Below are positions 1-6,829 of a stretch of 64,000 bases of DNA, one piece after another. The stretch lies in NCBI RefSeq assembly GCF_029639405.1, contig NZ_CP121274.1:1798001-1862000 (forward strand). Reading direction: 5' to 3'. This DNA is from Microbacterium proteolyticum (GTDB lineage Bacteria > Actinomycetota > Actinomycetes > Actinomycetales > Microbacteriaceae). The stretch's first letter is position 1, and every line of letters begins with the position of its first letter. The notes below the pieces were generated by a model. It had not been told where the DNA came from. It worked only from the letters and a program-made list of their open reading frames with translations, and did no database searches. Both the position numbers and the translations under genes were made by a program.

Positions 1-579
1 CCGGGGCAGCGTGGCGACACCAAGGGTCAGCCGTTCCACCCCAACCTGCGTCTGCGGTGGTTCGAGAACTTCGGCATGCTGACGAACCTCTTCGTGCGTG
101 TCGCGTTCCTGACCCTGCTCGCCGGGTCGCTGTCGATCAACGCCTTCGTCTTCTCGCCCCTGTGGCTGATCCCACCGGTGGTCGCGATGCTGCTGAACCT
201 GCGCATTGCGCGCACGATGGCCGCGGTCAACCGCACCGATGTCCTCTTCGCGGTGCTGTTCTTCCCGGCCGAGATCTTCATGTGGATCCGAATCAGCCAC
301 TTCGTCCGCTCGTGGACCCGCTTCCTCTCGCGGAAGAAGGTCGACAACTGGGCGATGCAGGCCAAGGCGGAGCGCGGTGGGGGACTCGGTCACTGGGCGC
401 CCATGGTGGTCCTCATCGCCGTCGCGATCGCGCTCGCCGTCATCTGGGTGCTGGTCGGCCCGATGGTGCAGTCCTCGATCCTCTGGATCGGCTGGCCCAT
501 CGTCGGTGTCGTCACCGTCCTGCAGACCCTCCTCATGTTCTCCAAGCTCGTCCGTCGTCACCACGGATACAAGGTCTGA
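1..579 (+). CDS. Membrane glycosyltransferase, C-terminal part (5' end outside window)
   Basis: The reading frame is open from the first base, so only the last 192 residues are visible. They hold about four to five hydrophobic segments (about residues 30-75, 80-100, 130-180) separated by basic loops such as SRKKVDNW, and end in a short basic tail. The C-terminal membrane bundle preceded by a charged FHPNLRLRWFE stretch resembles processive GT2 synthases of the cellulose or poly-N-acetylglucosamine type. The catalytic domain lies upstream and cannot be checked, so the family call is an inference. A response regulator and a GH6 glucanase next door support a role in an extracellular polysaccharide. 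Confidence 0.6.
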   Translation, partial: PGQRGDTKGQPFHPNLRLRWFENFGMLTNLFVRVAFLTLLAGSLSINAFVFSPLWLIPPVVAMLLNLRIARTMAAVNRTDVLFAVLFFPAEIFMWIRISHFVRSWTRFLSRKKVDNWAMQAKAERGGGLGHWAPMVVLIAVAIALAVIWVLVGPMVQSSILWIGWPIVGVVTVLQTLLMFSKLVRRHHGYKV

Positions 580-608
580 TCGCGACCCGAACGCATCAGA
601 GAAAAAAC

Positions 609-642
609 GGATGCCTCGGCCCTGGGGAGGGTCGAGGCATCC
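609..642 (-). terminator. Intrinsic terminator of the response regulator gene
   Basis: A perfect 10-bp inverted repeat (GGATGCCTCG / CGAGGCATCC) is followed, on the minus strand, by a run of six T. It lies 17 bases beyond the stop of the response regulator. The convergent glycosyltransferase ends on its other side, so it may also stop that transcript, although the U-tract favours the minus strand. Confidence 0.8.
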
Positions 643-659
643 GTGATGTCCGGGGTCGA

Positions 660-1643
660 TCAGGGGGCCGCCAACAGCTCCGACGTGAGGCGATAGCCCA
701 CGCCGCGCACGGTCTCGATGTACCGGGGGTTCGCGGGGTTGTCGCCGAGCTTGCGGCGGAGGTTCGTCATGTGCGCTTCGATGGCGCGCTTGTCGGCCTC
801 GCCGACGAAGTAGCTGGTGACGTAGGACTCGCCGCGGAGCACCAGCGTGAGGTCGGCCTTGCTGCGCACGCGCCGCTTGGACTCCATGAGCGTCGCGAGG
901 AGGTCGAACTCCGTGCGGGTCAGGTCGAGTTCGAGGCCGTCGACGCGGACGATGCGGCTGTCGGGGTCGAGCTGGAGGTCGCGGTGGACGATCCACTGGC
1001 CGCCGGTCGGGGTCAGCTCTCCGTGCGCGCGGGGCGCGACGTCGGTGCCGGGCCGCGTCGCCAGGTCGTTGCCCGGGGGCGTGGACCACGGATCCGGGCC
1101 CTGCGACGACGGCACGACGACCGGTGTGCCCGGCAGGGGTGCGGCGGGGGCGGGGGTCGGCGCCGGTTCGACGTGCGGGACGGGTTCGGGTGCCGGGCGC
1201 GCGGCCGGGAATGACGGCCCCACGCTGTCCTGGCGCGGACCCGGGACGCCGGCGCCTCCGGCGCGCGGGCGGCGCAGGAGCGCCTCGATGCGCGCGCGCA
1301 GCTCGCGAGGACGGAACGGCTTCACGACGTACTCGTCGGCACCCGCGCCGAGGCCGAGGACGACGTCGGCCTCCTCCTCGAGCCCGGTGAGCATGACGAT
1401 GTAGGTGTCGCTCTGCTGGCGGATGCGTCGGGCGGCTTCGAAGCCGTCGATCCCGGGCATGTTCACGTCGAGCGTGGTGATGAGGGGTTGGTAGGCGATG
1501 ACGGCTCGCACCCCGTCGATCCCGTTGCCGACGGACACGGTGGAGAAGCCGGCCGATTCGAGCACCTCGACGAGGAGGTGGCGGATGTCGGGGTCGTCCT
1601 CGACGATCACGGCCGTCTTCAGCATCTCGGTGCTGTCGCTCAT
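660..1643 (-). CDS. OmpR/PhoB-type response regulator with long linker
   Basis: Two-component response regulator of 327 residues that binds DNA when phosphorylated. The receiver domain spans about residues 9-125: the acidic pair is D16/D17, the phospho-acceptor Asp is D59 (TLDVNMPG), the switch Thr is T86 and the conserved Lys is K108 (VVKPF). The C-terminal winged helix occupies about the last 100 residues and ends YIETVRGVGYRLTSE, a typical OmpR wing. Between them is an unusual linker of about 90 residues rich in Pro and Ala. The start was placed at MSDSTEM, which has a GGAAGAG ribosome site; an upstream in-frame start gives only arginine-rich shadow sequence. No histidine kinase is adjacent, so its partner is unknown. 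Confidence 0.9.
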   Translation of the reverse strand: MSDSTEMLKTAVIVEDDPDIRHLLVEVLESAGFSTVSVGNGIDGVRAVIAYQPLITTLDVNMPGIDGFEAARRIRQQSDTYIVMLTGLEEEADVVLGLGAGADEYVVKPFRPRELRARIEALLRRPRAGGAGVPGPRQDSVGPSFPAARPAPEPVPHVEPAPTPAPAAPLPGTPVVVPSSQGPDPWSTPPGNDLATRPGTDVAPRAHGELTPTGGQWIVHRDLQLDPDSRIVRVDGLELDLTRTEFDLLATLMESKRRVRSKADLTLVLRGESYVTSYFVGEADKRAIEAHMTNLRRKLGDNPANPRYIETVRGVGYRLTSELLAAP

Positions 1644-1724
1644 CCCACCACTCTTCCGGGTTTGCACGGATGTCGTGCCCGCGATCTCCCCCGAGTCACG
1701 GCGACCGCAGTGCGGCCGAGCCAC

Positions 1725-1731
1725 ATCTTTA
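1725..1731 (-). promoter_or_regulatory. Putative -10 box of the response regulator gene
   Basis: TAAAGAT on the minus strand about 80 bases before the start, inside the 12-mer ATGTAAAGATGT (1723-1734). The same 12-mer recurs upstream of the zinc-ribbon gene at 35848-35859. No clear -35 element was seen. Confidence 0.45.
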
Positions 1732-1779
1732 CATACTTAGTGGCGCTTACGGGTTAGCTCGTGGCGCGTAGGGGTGAGA

Positions 1780-2802
1780 TCAGCGACTCTCACGCGTCAG
1801 CTCGACGGCGGCATCCGGCCACCACTTTCCCGCGACGGGGCCGCCGTTGCACTCGCCGTCGCTCTCGCCGGGGGGCTTGATCCACAGGGTCGTGTCGACC
1901 ACGCCGTCGCCGTACGCGCCGCTGGCCGCTCCGACGAGCCGACCGGCGGGGTTGCACCACTCCGACCCGGCCGGACCCGCGCCGTTGCGGGAGGTGTCGA
2001 TGATGGCGTGCGTTCCGCCGAGCAGGTCGGAGAGCTGGTGGGCGTAGGCGAACTCGTTCGCGGTGTCCTGGTAATTGGAGACGTTCAGGGCGACTCCGCG
2101 CACGTCGCCCATGAGACCGGTGGAGCGCAGAAGGTCGGCCATCTCGGTCACGGGATGCCATGCCGAGTGGCCGCCGTCCAGGTAGATCCACGTGTCGACG
2201 CCACGGATGTTGTCCACGGCGGTGCGCAGGTATCCCGCCCGGTCCTCGAGCGACCCGCAGGACGGAGCGAGGGCGATGCTGTCGGGTTCGAGGACGACGA
2301 TCTTCCGTACGTCGGAGGCGTTGCGCAGCGCATCGCCGATCCGAGCCGTCCATTCGCGGTAGGCGTCCGGATCCAGCCCGCCGGCGGAGTGATTGCCGCA
2401 GTCGCGGTCGGGGAGCCCGTAGACGGCGATGGAGACGGTGGCATCCTGGTCGCGCGCCTCGGCCGCCAGGTGTGCGATGCGATCCCACACCTCGTCGACC
2501 GGGTCGATCTCGGGGGTCAGCCAGTAGGTCGTCGGCTGGGCGGCCAGCCACGCGGCGGCGTCCGCCTCGGGGGAGCCCGACTGCTCTTGCGCCGCGGCTT
2601 TCGCGGCCTTCGATTCATCGGGGGTCACGATCCGCGTGTCCACGGCGGGGGGCCGGGCCGACAGGGTCTGGAAGAGATTCGTCACCAGCGAACCGACGAC
2701 GGCGATACCGATCAGGAGCGCGACGACGAGCACGACAGCCCCCGTCACCAGGACCGGCCGCGGTATCCGACGCCGACGGCCCGGGCGGTGCGCTCTCCCC
2801 AC
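1780..2802 (-). CDS. Membrane-anchored GH6 endoglucanase
   Basis: Glycoside hydrolase family 6 (cellulase/1,4-beta-glucanase), 340 residues, acting outside the membrane. A basic N-terminus and one transmembrane helix (about residues 17-42) anchor it; there is no signal-peptidase site. GH6 motifs appear in order: YGLPDRDCG, the catalytic-acid motif VLEPDSIA, WIYLDGGHSAW, ALNVSNYQ, DTSRNGAGP, WCNPAGR and a C-terminal LWIKPPGESDG. No carbohydrate-binding module is present. The GTG start sits 7 nt downstream of a TAAAGT box, so the transcript is probably leaderless. Near a GT2-like synthase, an anchored GH6 more likely trims a self-made beta-glucan than digests plant cellulose; that role is inferred. 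Confidence 0.88.
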   Translation of the reverse strand: MGRAHRPGRRRRIPRPVLVTGAVVLVVALLIGIAVVGSLVTNLFQTLSARPPAVDTRIVTPDESKAAKAAAQEQSGSPEADAAAWLAAQPTTYWLTPEIDPVDEVWDRIAHLAAEARDQDATVSIAVYGLPDRDCGNHSAGGLDPDAYREWTARIGDALRNASDVRKIVVLEPDSIALAPSCGSLEDRAGYLRTAVDNIRGVDTWIYLDGGHSAWHPVTEMADLLRSTGLMGDVRGVALNVSNYQDTANEFAYAHQLSDLLGGTHAIIDTSRNGAGPAGSEWCNPAGRLVGAASGAYGDGVVDTTLWIKPPGESDGECNGGPVAGKWWPDAAVELTRESR

Positions 2803-2809
2803 TCTGAGG

Positions 2810-2815
2810 ACTTTA
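2810..2815 (-). promoter_or_regulatory. -10 box for leaderless GH6 transcript
   Basis: TAAAGT on the minus strand, 7 nt from the GTG start of the GH6 gene. The spacing leaves no room for a ribosome site, so translation probably begins at or near the transcript 5' end. Confidence 0.5.
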
Positions 2816-2940
2816 GTCGAGCGTCGGGGGGCGGCGGTCGTGTGCGACCGATCGTGCGGTGGGGCGCGGATTCTGGACCCGATCCGATAATTCCCCGCAC
2901 TCGTGCGGCCCCGCCGTATTGGTTAGGTCGGTGGAGCGGA

Positions 2941-2946
2941 TACGCT
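2941..2946 (+). promoter_or_regulatory. -10 box for leaderless small-protein gene
   Basis: TACGCT, then six bases, then the GTG start at 2953. This is the same box-to-start geometry seen before several other genes in this window. Confidence 0.5.
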
Positions 2947-2952
2947 GTCGGG

Positions 2953-3273
2953 GTGGGCAAACTGGTTTACGACGCGCTCGGTCACTCTTTCGACATCGAG
3001 GACCGCACGCTGGCTCACCTGCGCCTCGTGTTCATGAACAAGCTCCGCCGCGGCGAGCCGTTCATGTTCCACTTCCCGCTCGGAGACGGAAGCGGCACGC
3101 GCACCCTCTGGATCCACCCGTCGATCCCGCTGGTCTTCCACTTCTACGGCAGTCGTCCGCCGCACGTGAACCGCCGCTGGGTCGACGAACTCATGCACGA
3201 GGCGAGTTCGGCGAACGGGCTCACGGTCGTGGCGGAACCCGACCCGGATGCCGCGGAGCCCGTGCGCGTCTGA
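2953..3273 (+). CDS. Small conserved protein, paralogue A of a three-copy family
   Basis: A 106-residue protein of unknown function. It aligns along most of its length with the products at 3937-4275 and 20698-21084: a short N-terminal strand (GKLVYDALG), then DRTLAHL, NKLRRGE, a W-x-x-P-S-I-P-L block and an AxSxxGL end. I believe this is the actinobacterial family catalogued as DUF7882, often mislabelled ATP-dependent DNA ligase; it lacks any ligase motif. The predicted fold is soluble and mixed alpha/beta. Copy A is the most divergent (FHFYG in place of FVF). The GTG start follows a TACGCT box by six bases and lacks a ribosome site. It converges on a MarR gene seven bases away. Confidence 0.8.
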   Translation: MGKLVYDALGHSFDIEDRTLAHLRLVFMNKLRRGEPFMFHFPLGDGSGTRTLWIHPSIPLVFHFYGSRPPHVNRRWVDELMHEASSANGLTVVAEPDPDAAEPVRV

Positions 3274-3279
3274 ACCCGC

Positions 3280-3735
3280 TCAGCGGCACTCGGCGTCGAC
3301 GACCTCGCGGACGCGATCGAGGAAGTCCGCCAGTTGGTCGGCCGCTCCGGGCGGGAGGTCCAGCGCGAATTCGCGGATCCGGGCCGTGACGGGGTCGATC
3401 GAGTCGGCATCCGTATCGCGGTCGAAGGGGACGACGAACTTGCTGCGCCGGTCCGCGGGGTTCGCCACGAAGCCGATGAGCCCGCCGGCGGCCAGCCGAT
3501 CGAGCATGCCCGTGACCGATGCCGTCGAGACCGCGAGGGCCTGGGCGATCTCGGTGGGGGTCACGGTGGCGCCTTCGTCGGCCCGCTCGAGGATCAGGCG
3601 CATCGCCGCACGGGCGTTCTCGCTGGGTCCGCAGTCCGTCTGCCGCCGTCGGGCCAGGCGCGCCTCGGCGAGTCGCAGTCTCTCGACGGCGCGGGCGGCG
3701 ACTGTCGAAGGGTCGTCTTCAGTCACGATCGTCAT
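3280..3735 (-). CDS. MarR-family transcriptional regulator
   Basis: MarR-type winged-helix repressor of 151 residues that would act as a dimer on the intergenic region upstream. The recognition helix region is PTEIAQALAVSTASVTGM (about residues 60-77), followed by LDRLAAGGLI and the wing NPADRRSKFVVPF. The start has an AGGAGAG ribosome site five bases upstream. It is transcribed divergently from the small-protein gene at 3937, and the 200-bp gap between them holds three TTAGGCAA repeats, which are the likely operator. A second MarR gene (20043-20603) has the same divergent arrangement with another copy of the small protein. The ligand is not evident. Confidence 0.88.
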   Translation of the reverse strand: MTIVTEDDPSTVAARAVERLRLAEARLARRRQTDCGPSENARAAMRLILERADEGATVTPTEIAQALAVSTASVTGMLDRLAAGGLIGFVANPADRRSKFVVPFDRDTDADSIDPVTARIREFALDLPPGAADQLADFLDRVREVVDAECR

Positions 3736-3775
3736 GGCTCTCCTGTAAGGGTCCGGCCGCCCGATGCGACAGTCT

Positions 3776-3901
3776 AGTTAGGCAAACGAGATTTCAGTGA
3801 TGCGATAGACCTGGCGTAGCCCCTGGTGAACAGAAAAGAAACTTGGCGCGTGCCGGATATTCCTGCGTGATTCATTAGGCAATAGTTAGGCAACCTAGTA
3901 A
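3776..3901. promoter_or_regulatory. Divergent control region with repeated MarR-like operator motif
   Basis: TTAGGCAA occurs three times in the same orientation: 3778-3785, 3875-3882 and 3886-3893. The last two are one helical turn apart, and the first and third extend to AGTTAGGCAA. ACCTAGTAA at 3893-3901 lies 35 bases before the downstream ATG and is repeated at the same distance before the paralogue at 20698. The region is strikingly AT-rich for this genome. Use by the divergent MarR protein is an inference. Confidence 0.6.
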
Positions 3902-3936
3902 AATATGGGATGTCGAAACTCCGGAAGGAGATGCTC

Positions 3937-4275
3937 ATGGGCCTACTGTTCTACGGGTCGTCCGAGCGCCCGATCCGGATCCCGGACCGAGTGCTCGCGC
4001 ACGTGAAGGTCGTGATCGCGACCAAGCTCCGCCGTGGAGAGAGCTTCACGATGTCCTGGCGCCACCCGGATGGCGAAGAGGGTGGGCGCAGCACGATCTG
4101 GATCCAGCCCTCGATCCCCCTCCGATTCGTCTTCGGCTCGGTCGAGCCCGAGATGCTCGATCCCGCGCTGCTGCAGTCGTACGCCAATTCGGCGAACTCG
4201 TCGAGCGGTCTGACGATCGACCTCGATGTCGCCGCGCCCGCCGAGGAGGCCGAGGCCGCGCGCCGGAGCGCCTGA
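3937..4275 (+). CDS. Small conserved protein, paralogue B, divergent to a MarR gene
   Basis: A 112-residue protein of the same family as 2953-3273 and 20698-21084, closest to the latter. Shared blocks are LFYG near the N-terminus, DRVLAHVKVV, TKLRRGESF, STIWIQPSIPLRFVF and NSSSGL; the C-terminus is a variable acidic and Ala-rich tail. The start was placed at MGLLFYG because GGAAGGAG sits six bases before it; an upstream ATG would add nine residues over the ribosome site. The divergent MarR gene and the shared operator-like repeats suggest conditional expression. Function unknown; the conserved basic KLRRGE and Trp-Pro blocks could bind a ligand or nucleic acid, but nothing catalytic is visible. 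Confidence 0.85.
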   Translation: MGLLFYGSSERPIRIPDRVLAHVKVVIATKLRRGESFTMSWRHPDGEEGGRSTIWIQPSIPLRFVFGSVEPEMLDPALLQSYANSANSSSGLTIDLDVAAPAEEAEAARRSA

Positions 4276-4311
4276 CGCGCGGACATCCTCTGCGTCGTCG
4301 GCGCCGTCATG

Positions 4312-4605
4312 TCACCGTCGGCCCGACGCGTGCCGGTGGGCGATGACGGACATCCACTCCATCCCCGGACACGGCGGTGCCGAGCGGCCGCGCAGGCGTT
4401 CCCACGCTTCGACGTAGATCCCCTCGAGGAGGGATGCCGCAGTGTCGGCGTCGCGCGTGAGCGTGAGCAGCACCGCATACACGCGGGGCGACGTGGCGTC
4501 GTAGAAGTCGACGAAAGCGTCGCAGTCGCCGGTCGCCGCCCGCACCAGGAGGGCGTCCAGGTCGATTCCGCCGAGCTCCGCGGCGGGGCTCTCCGTGAGC
4601 GTCAT
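4312..4605 (-). CDS. Sigma-70 region 2-only protein (truncated SigK-like)
   Basis: A 97-residue protein that matches only region 2 of SigK-type ECF sigma factors: LLVRAATGDCDAFVDFYDA, then PRVYAVLLTLTRDADTA, EAWERLRG and a final MEWMSVIAHRHASGRR. Full ECF factors continue with a linker and region 4; here the stop falls directly after region 2. The frame is intact and an AAGGAGGTG ribosome site precedes the ATG, so it looks like an expressed short protein rather than debris. It might bind core polymerase or -10 DNA without -35 recognition, or act as a decoy; both are inference. It converges on the small-protein gene at 3937. Confidence 0.72.
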   Translation of the reverse strand: MTLTESPAAELGGIDLDALLVRAATGDCDAFVDFYDATSPRVYAVLLTLTRDADTAASLLEGIYVEAWERLRGRSAPPCPGMEWMSVIAHRHASGRR

Positions 4606-4764
4606 GGGCACCTCCTTGCTCGACGTGTGCTCAGTCAATCGGCCCGTGCGCTCGGCGTCCGGGGGTTGCGCTTCCGGTGCGCTTCGCGTAGCGCCCGCCG
4701 CCAATCCGTGACGACTCCCGACGGGGGCCTCGTCAAGCCTGGCCGACTCGCCCAGGGGCGCCTC

Positions 4765-4770
4765 TAGCCT
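4765..4770 (+). promoter_or_regulatory. -10 box for leaderless DoxX-like transcript
   Basis: TAGCCT, six bases, then the ATG at 4777. There is no ribosome site in between. Confidence 0.5.
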
Positions 4771-4776
4771 GACGCC

Positions 4777-5154
4777 ATGAGATCGTTCGTCCGATGGGGC
4801 CTGGCCCTGGCAATGACCTTCGCCGGAGTGGCGCACCTCACCTTCGCCCGCCGCGACTTCCAGGCGCAGGTGCCCGACGCGGTCGTGGAACGTGGGCCGC
4901 TCGATCGTGATGCCGTGGTCGTGGCATCCGGGGTCGTCGAGATCGCGTTCGGGGTGGCTCTGATCGCGCTGCCCCGGGAGCGGCGGCGCATCGGCGCGGC
5001 GCTCGCGGCGTTCTACGTCGCGATCTTCCCCGGCAACGTCGACCAGTGGCGCAAGAAGCGCTCGGCGTTCGGACTCGACACCGACCGCCGCCGTTTCGCG
5101 CGCTTGTTCTTCCAGCCCGTGCTCGTGGCCGCGGCGTGGTGGTCGACCCGCTGA
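4777..5154 (+). CDS. DoxX-like small membrane protein
   Basis: A 125-residue integral membrane protein with three to four hydrophobic segments (about residues 5-22, 45-65, 72-90, 105-122). The sequence GVAHLTFARRDFQAQVP near the N-terminus and FYVAIFPGNVDQW in the middle are typical of DoxX-like proteins. The family is linked to oxidative stress and thiosulfate:quinone oxidoreductase subunits, but most members are uncharacterised, so no reaction is assigned. The start is set by a TAGCCT box six bases upstream. The next gene begins seven bases after its stop, so the two are probably co-transcribed. Confidence 0.75.
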   Translation: MRSFVRWGLALAMTFAGVAHLTFARRDFQAQVPDAVVERGPLDRDAVVVASGVVEIAFGVALIALPRERRRIGAALAAFYVAIFPGNVDQWRKKRSAFGLDTDRRRFARLFFQPVLVAAAWWSTR

Positions 5155-5161
5155 TCCGACG

Positions 5162-5704
5162 ATGACCGACGTCGTCAGCCTCGAGTTCGTCTTCGACGCG
5201 GATGCCGACGCCGCCATCCGTCGCGAGTGGGCGATCCTCGCCTCGGCGGGGCTGCCCAGTCAGGCCCGGCACACCGGTCCGACCAACCGCCCGCACATGA
5301 CGCTGCTCGTGCGCCCGTCTCTTCCCGACCTCACCGCGGACGGACTGACCGATCGGCTCCCTCTTCCCGTCACGCTCGGCGCCCCCGTGCTCTTCGGCAT
5401 CGGTCGGACCCGCGTGATCGCACGCTCGGTGGTTCCGAGCGCCGCCTTGCTCGGCCTTCATGCGGCCGTGCACGCTCTGGCCGGTGCCGGCCAGGACGCG
5501 CCGCACACGTTGCCGGGGGAGTGGACGCCGCACGTGACGCTCGCGCGCCGCGTGCCCCTCGACCGGGTCGGCGAGGCGCTCGCCGTGCTGGGCGGCGAGG
5601 GCGGCGAGCCGATCGGTGCGCGCGCGATCGGCATCCGACGCTGGGATGCCGCCACCCGAACGGTCGCACACCTCGCCGGACGTGGCACGCTGGAATCGTG
5701 CTGA
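5162..5704 (+). CDS. 2'-5' RNA ligase-like 2H phosphoesterase
   Basis: A 180-residue member of the 2H phosphoesterase superfamily (LigT/ThpR-like), whose members hydrolyse 2',3'-cyclic phosphates on RNA or nucleotides. The two signature HxT motifs are visible: HMTLLVRP (about residue 41) and HVTLARRVPL (about residue 124). Length and spacing fit the family. It lies between a DoxX-like gene (seven-base gap) and a PPOX oxidoreductase whose GTG start lies inside its last codons, so all three probably form one operon. The biological substrate cannot be deduced. Confidence 0.85.
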   Translation: MTDVVSLEFVFDADADAAIRREWAILASAGLPSQARHTGPTNRPHMTLLVRPSLPDLTADGLTDRLPLPVTLGAPVLFGIGRTRVIARSVVPSAALLGLHAAVHALAGAGQDAPHTLPGEWTPHVTLARRVPLDRVGEALAVLGGEGGEPIGARAIGIRRWDAATRTVAHLAGRGTLESC

Positions 5705-6075
5705 ACGACGACGCCCTGGCCTTTCTCGCCGAGTACCACCTCGCGACGCTCTCGACCGTGGGTCGCTCGGGTCGGGTGCACTCCGTGCCGGTGGGCTTCA
5801 CCTACGACGCGGGCGTCGTGCGGGTCATCGGCTCGCGCGGGACGCAGAAGTTCGTGAACGCGGAGCGTTCGGGGAGGGCGTCGGTCTGCTCGGTCGACGG
5901 GAGCCGGTGGATCAGCTTCGAGGGTCCCGCCCGCGTGAGCGACGATCCCGAGGCCGTCGCCCGTGCCGTGGACCTGTACGCGGCGCGCTATCGTCAGCCC
6001 CGTGTGAACCCCGAGCGGGTGGTGCTCGAGCTGACCGTGGAGCGGGTGCTCGGATCCGCCCCGTTCCGCGCCTGA
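5698..6075 (+). CDS. PPOX-class F420-dependent oxidoreductase
   Basis: A 125-residue split-barrel flavin/F420-binding protein of the pyridoxamine-phosphate-oxidase-like superfamily. The N-terminal FLAEYHLATLSTVGRSGRVH and the central TQKFVNAERSGRASVCSVD match the short actinobacterial F420-dependent PPOX proteins. These reduce diverse substrates with F420H2; the substrate here is unknown. The GTG start overlaps the stop of the upstream 2H phosphoesterase by seven bases, indicating translational coupling. A second likely F420 enzyme lies at 13083-14048. Confidence 0.85.
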   Translation: MLNDDALAFLAEYHLATLSTVGRSGRVHSVPVGFTYDAGVVRVIGSRGTQKFVNAERSGRASVCSVDGSRWISFEGPARVSDDPEAVARAVDLYAARYRQPRVNPERVVLELTVERVLGSAPFRA

Positions 6076-6093
6076 GCGGCGTACGCTCGAAGC

Positions 6094-6198
6094 ATGTCTT
6101 CTCTTCCCTCCGCGATGCCCTTCGGGCGTGAGGGGGTCGTCGGCGTCCGCATCGCCGACGGCAGAGGCGCGATCGGAGCCGTGGCCCTCGCCGCCTGA
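6094..6198 (+). CDS. Possible 34-residue leaderless small protein
   Basis: A 34-residue frame, MSSLPSAMPFGREG... ending AVALAA. It is supported less by the protein than by its surroundings: a TACGCT box lies exactly six bases before the ATG, as with other leaderless genes here, and an 8-bp hairpin (6209-6230) follows the stop. Together these make a complete miniature transcription unit between two larger genes. No similarity is recognised. It could instead be a short noncoding RNA. Confidence 0.4.
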   Translation: MSSLPSAMPFGREGVVGVRIADGRGAIGAVALAA

Positions 6199-6208
6199 GC
6201 GGCGACGT

Positions 6209-6230
6209 CGCGCGACCTCGGTGTCGCGCG
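6209..6230 (+). terminator. Hairpin after the 34-residue ORF
   Basis: CGCGCGAC and GTCGCGCG form an 8-bp stem around a six-base loop, eleven bases past the stop. There is no T-tract, so termination is only suggested. Confidence 0.35.
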
Positions 6231-6335
6231 CCCACACCCGCGTTCGACGTGCGTCGGCGCGGCATCCTCCGCTCGCCCGTGCACGACGCGGGCGTCCTTC
6301 GACCGGAGCCTCTCCGGTCCATCGATGGGACCCTC

Positions 6336-6824
6336 ATGATCGCCCTCACCGAATCCACCGTCCGATCCAGCTTCGTCAACGTCTCGCTGCGCGAGCGCAA
6401 GGCGATCGTCCTCCCCGCGGATCTCGCGGAACGCGACTGGGACCGCCTCGACTACTTCGGCTGGCGCGACCCCAAGTCGCCGCTGCTGGGGTTCATCGTG
6501 GCCGAGATCGACGGGAACGCCGTGGGCCTGCAGCTGCGTCAGGCCGAGCAGCCCACCCGGTCCCGGCCGCAGTGCTCGTGGTGCTCGGACGTGACGTTGC
6601 CCAACGACGTCGTGTTCTTCTCGGCTCGGCGCGCCGGGGGTGCCGGCAAGGCCGGCAACACCGTCGGCACGCTTCTGTGCTCGCGTTTCGAATGCTCCGC
6701 GAACGTGCGTCGTCTCGACCCGCCCGCCTACCTCGGCCACGACGCCGAGGCGGCGCGGGATCGTCGTATCGAGTCGCTCCGCACGCACGTCGACGGATTC
6801 TTCCGCGACCTGATGGCCGGGTGA
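6336..6824 (+). CDS. FBP-domain zinc-finger protein (EF-G-binding, FusB-like C-terminal fold)
   Basis: A 162-residue protein matching the actinobacterial FBP family, whose C-terminal treble-clef zinc finger resembles the EF-G-binding domain of fusidic-acid resistance protein FusB. The four probable zinc ligands are in CSWC (about residues 90-93) and CSRFEC (about residues 120-125). Flanking residues such as NTVGTLLCSRFECSANVR are family-typical. The likely role is ribosome or EF-G interaction; resistance is not implied. The start MIALTES was chosen because upstream codons look non-coding. A strong hairpin terminator follows directly. Confidence 0.8.
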   Translation: MIALTESTVRSSFVNVSLRERKAIVLPADLAERDWDRLDYFGWRDPKSPLLGFIVAEIDGNAVGLQLRQAEQPTRSRPQCSWCSDVTLPNDVVFFSARRAGGAGKAGNTVGTLLCSRFECSANVRRLDPPAYLGHDAEAARDRRIESLRTHVDGFFRDLMAG

Positions 6825-6829
6825 CCCGA

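Noticed and set aside
2953-4275. ATP-dependent DNA ligase function for the small paralogues
   Set aside because: They are about 110 residues, with no K-x-D-G nucleotidyl-transfer motif or ligase domains.
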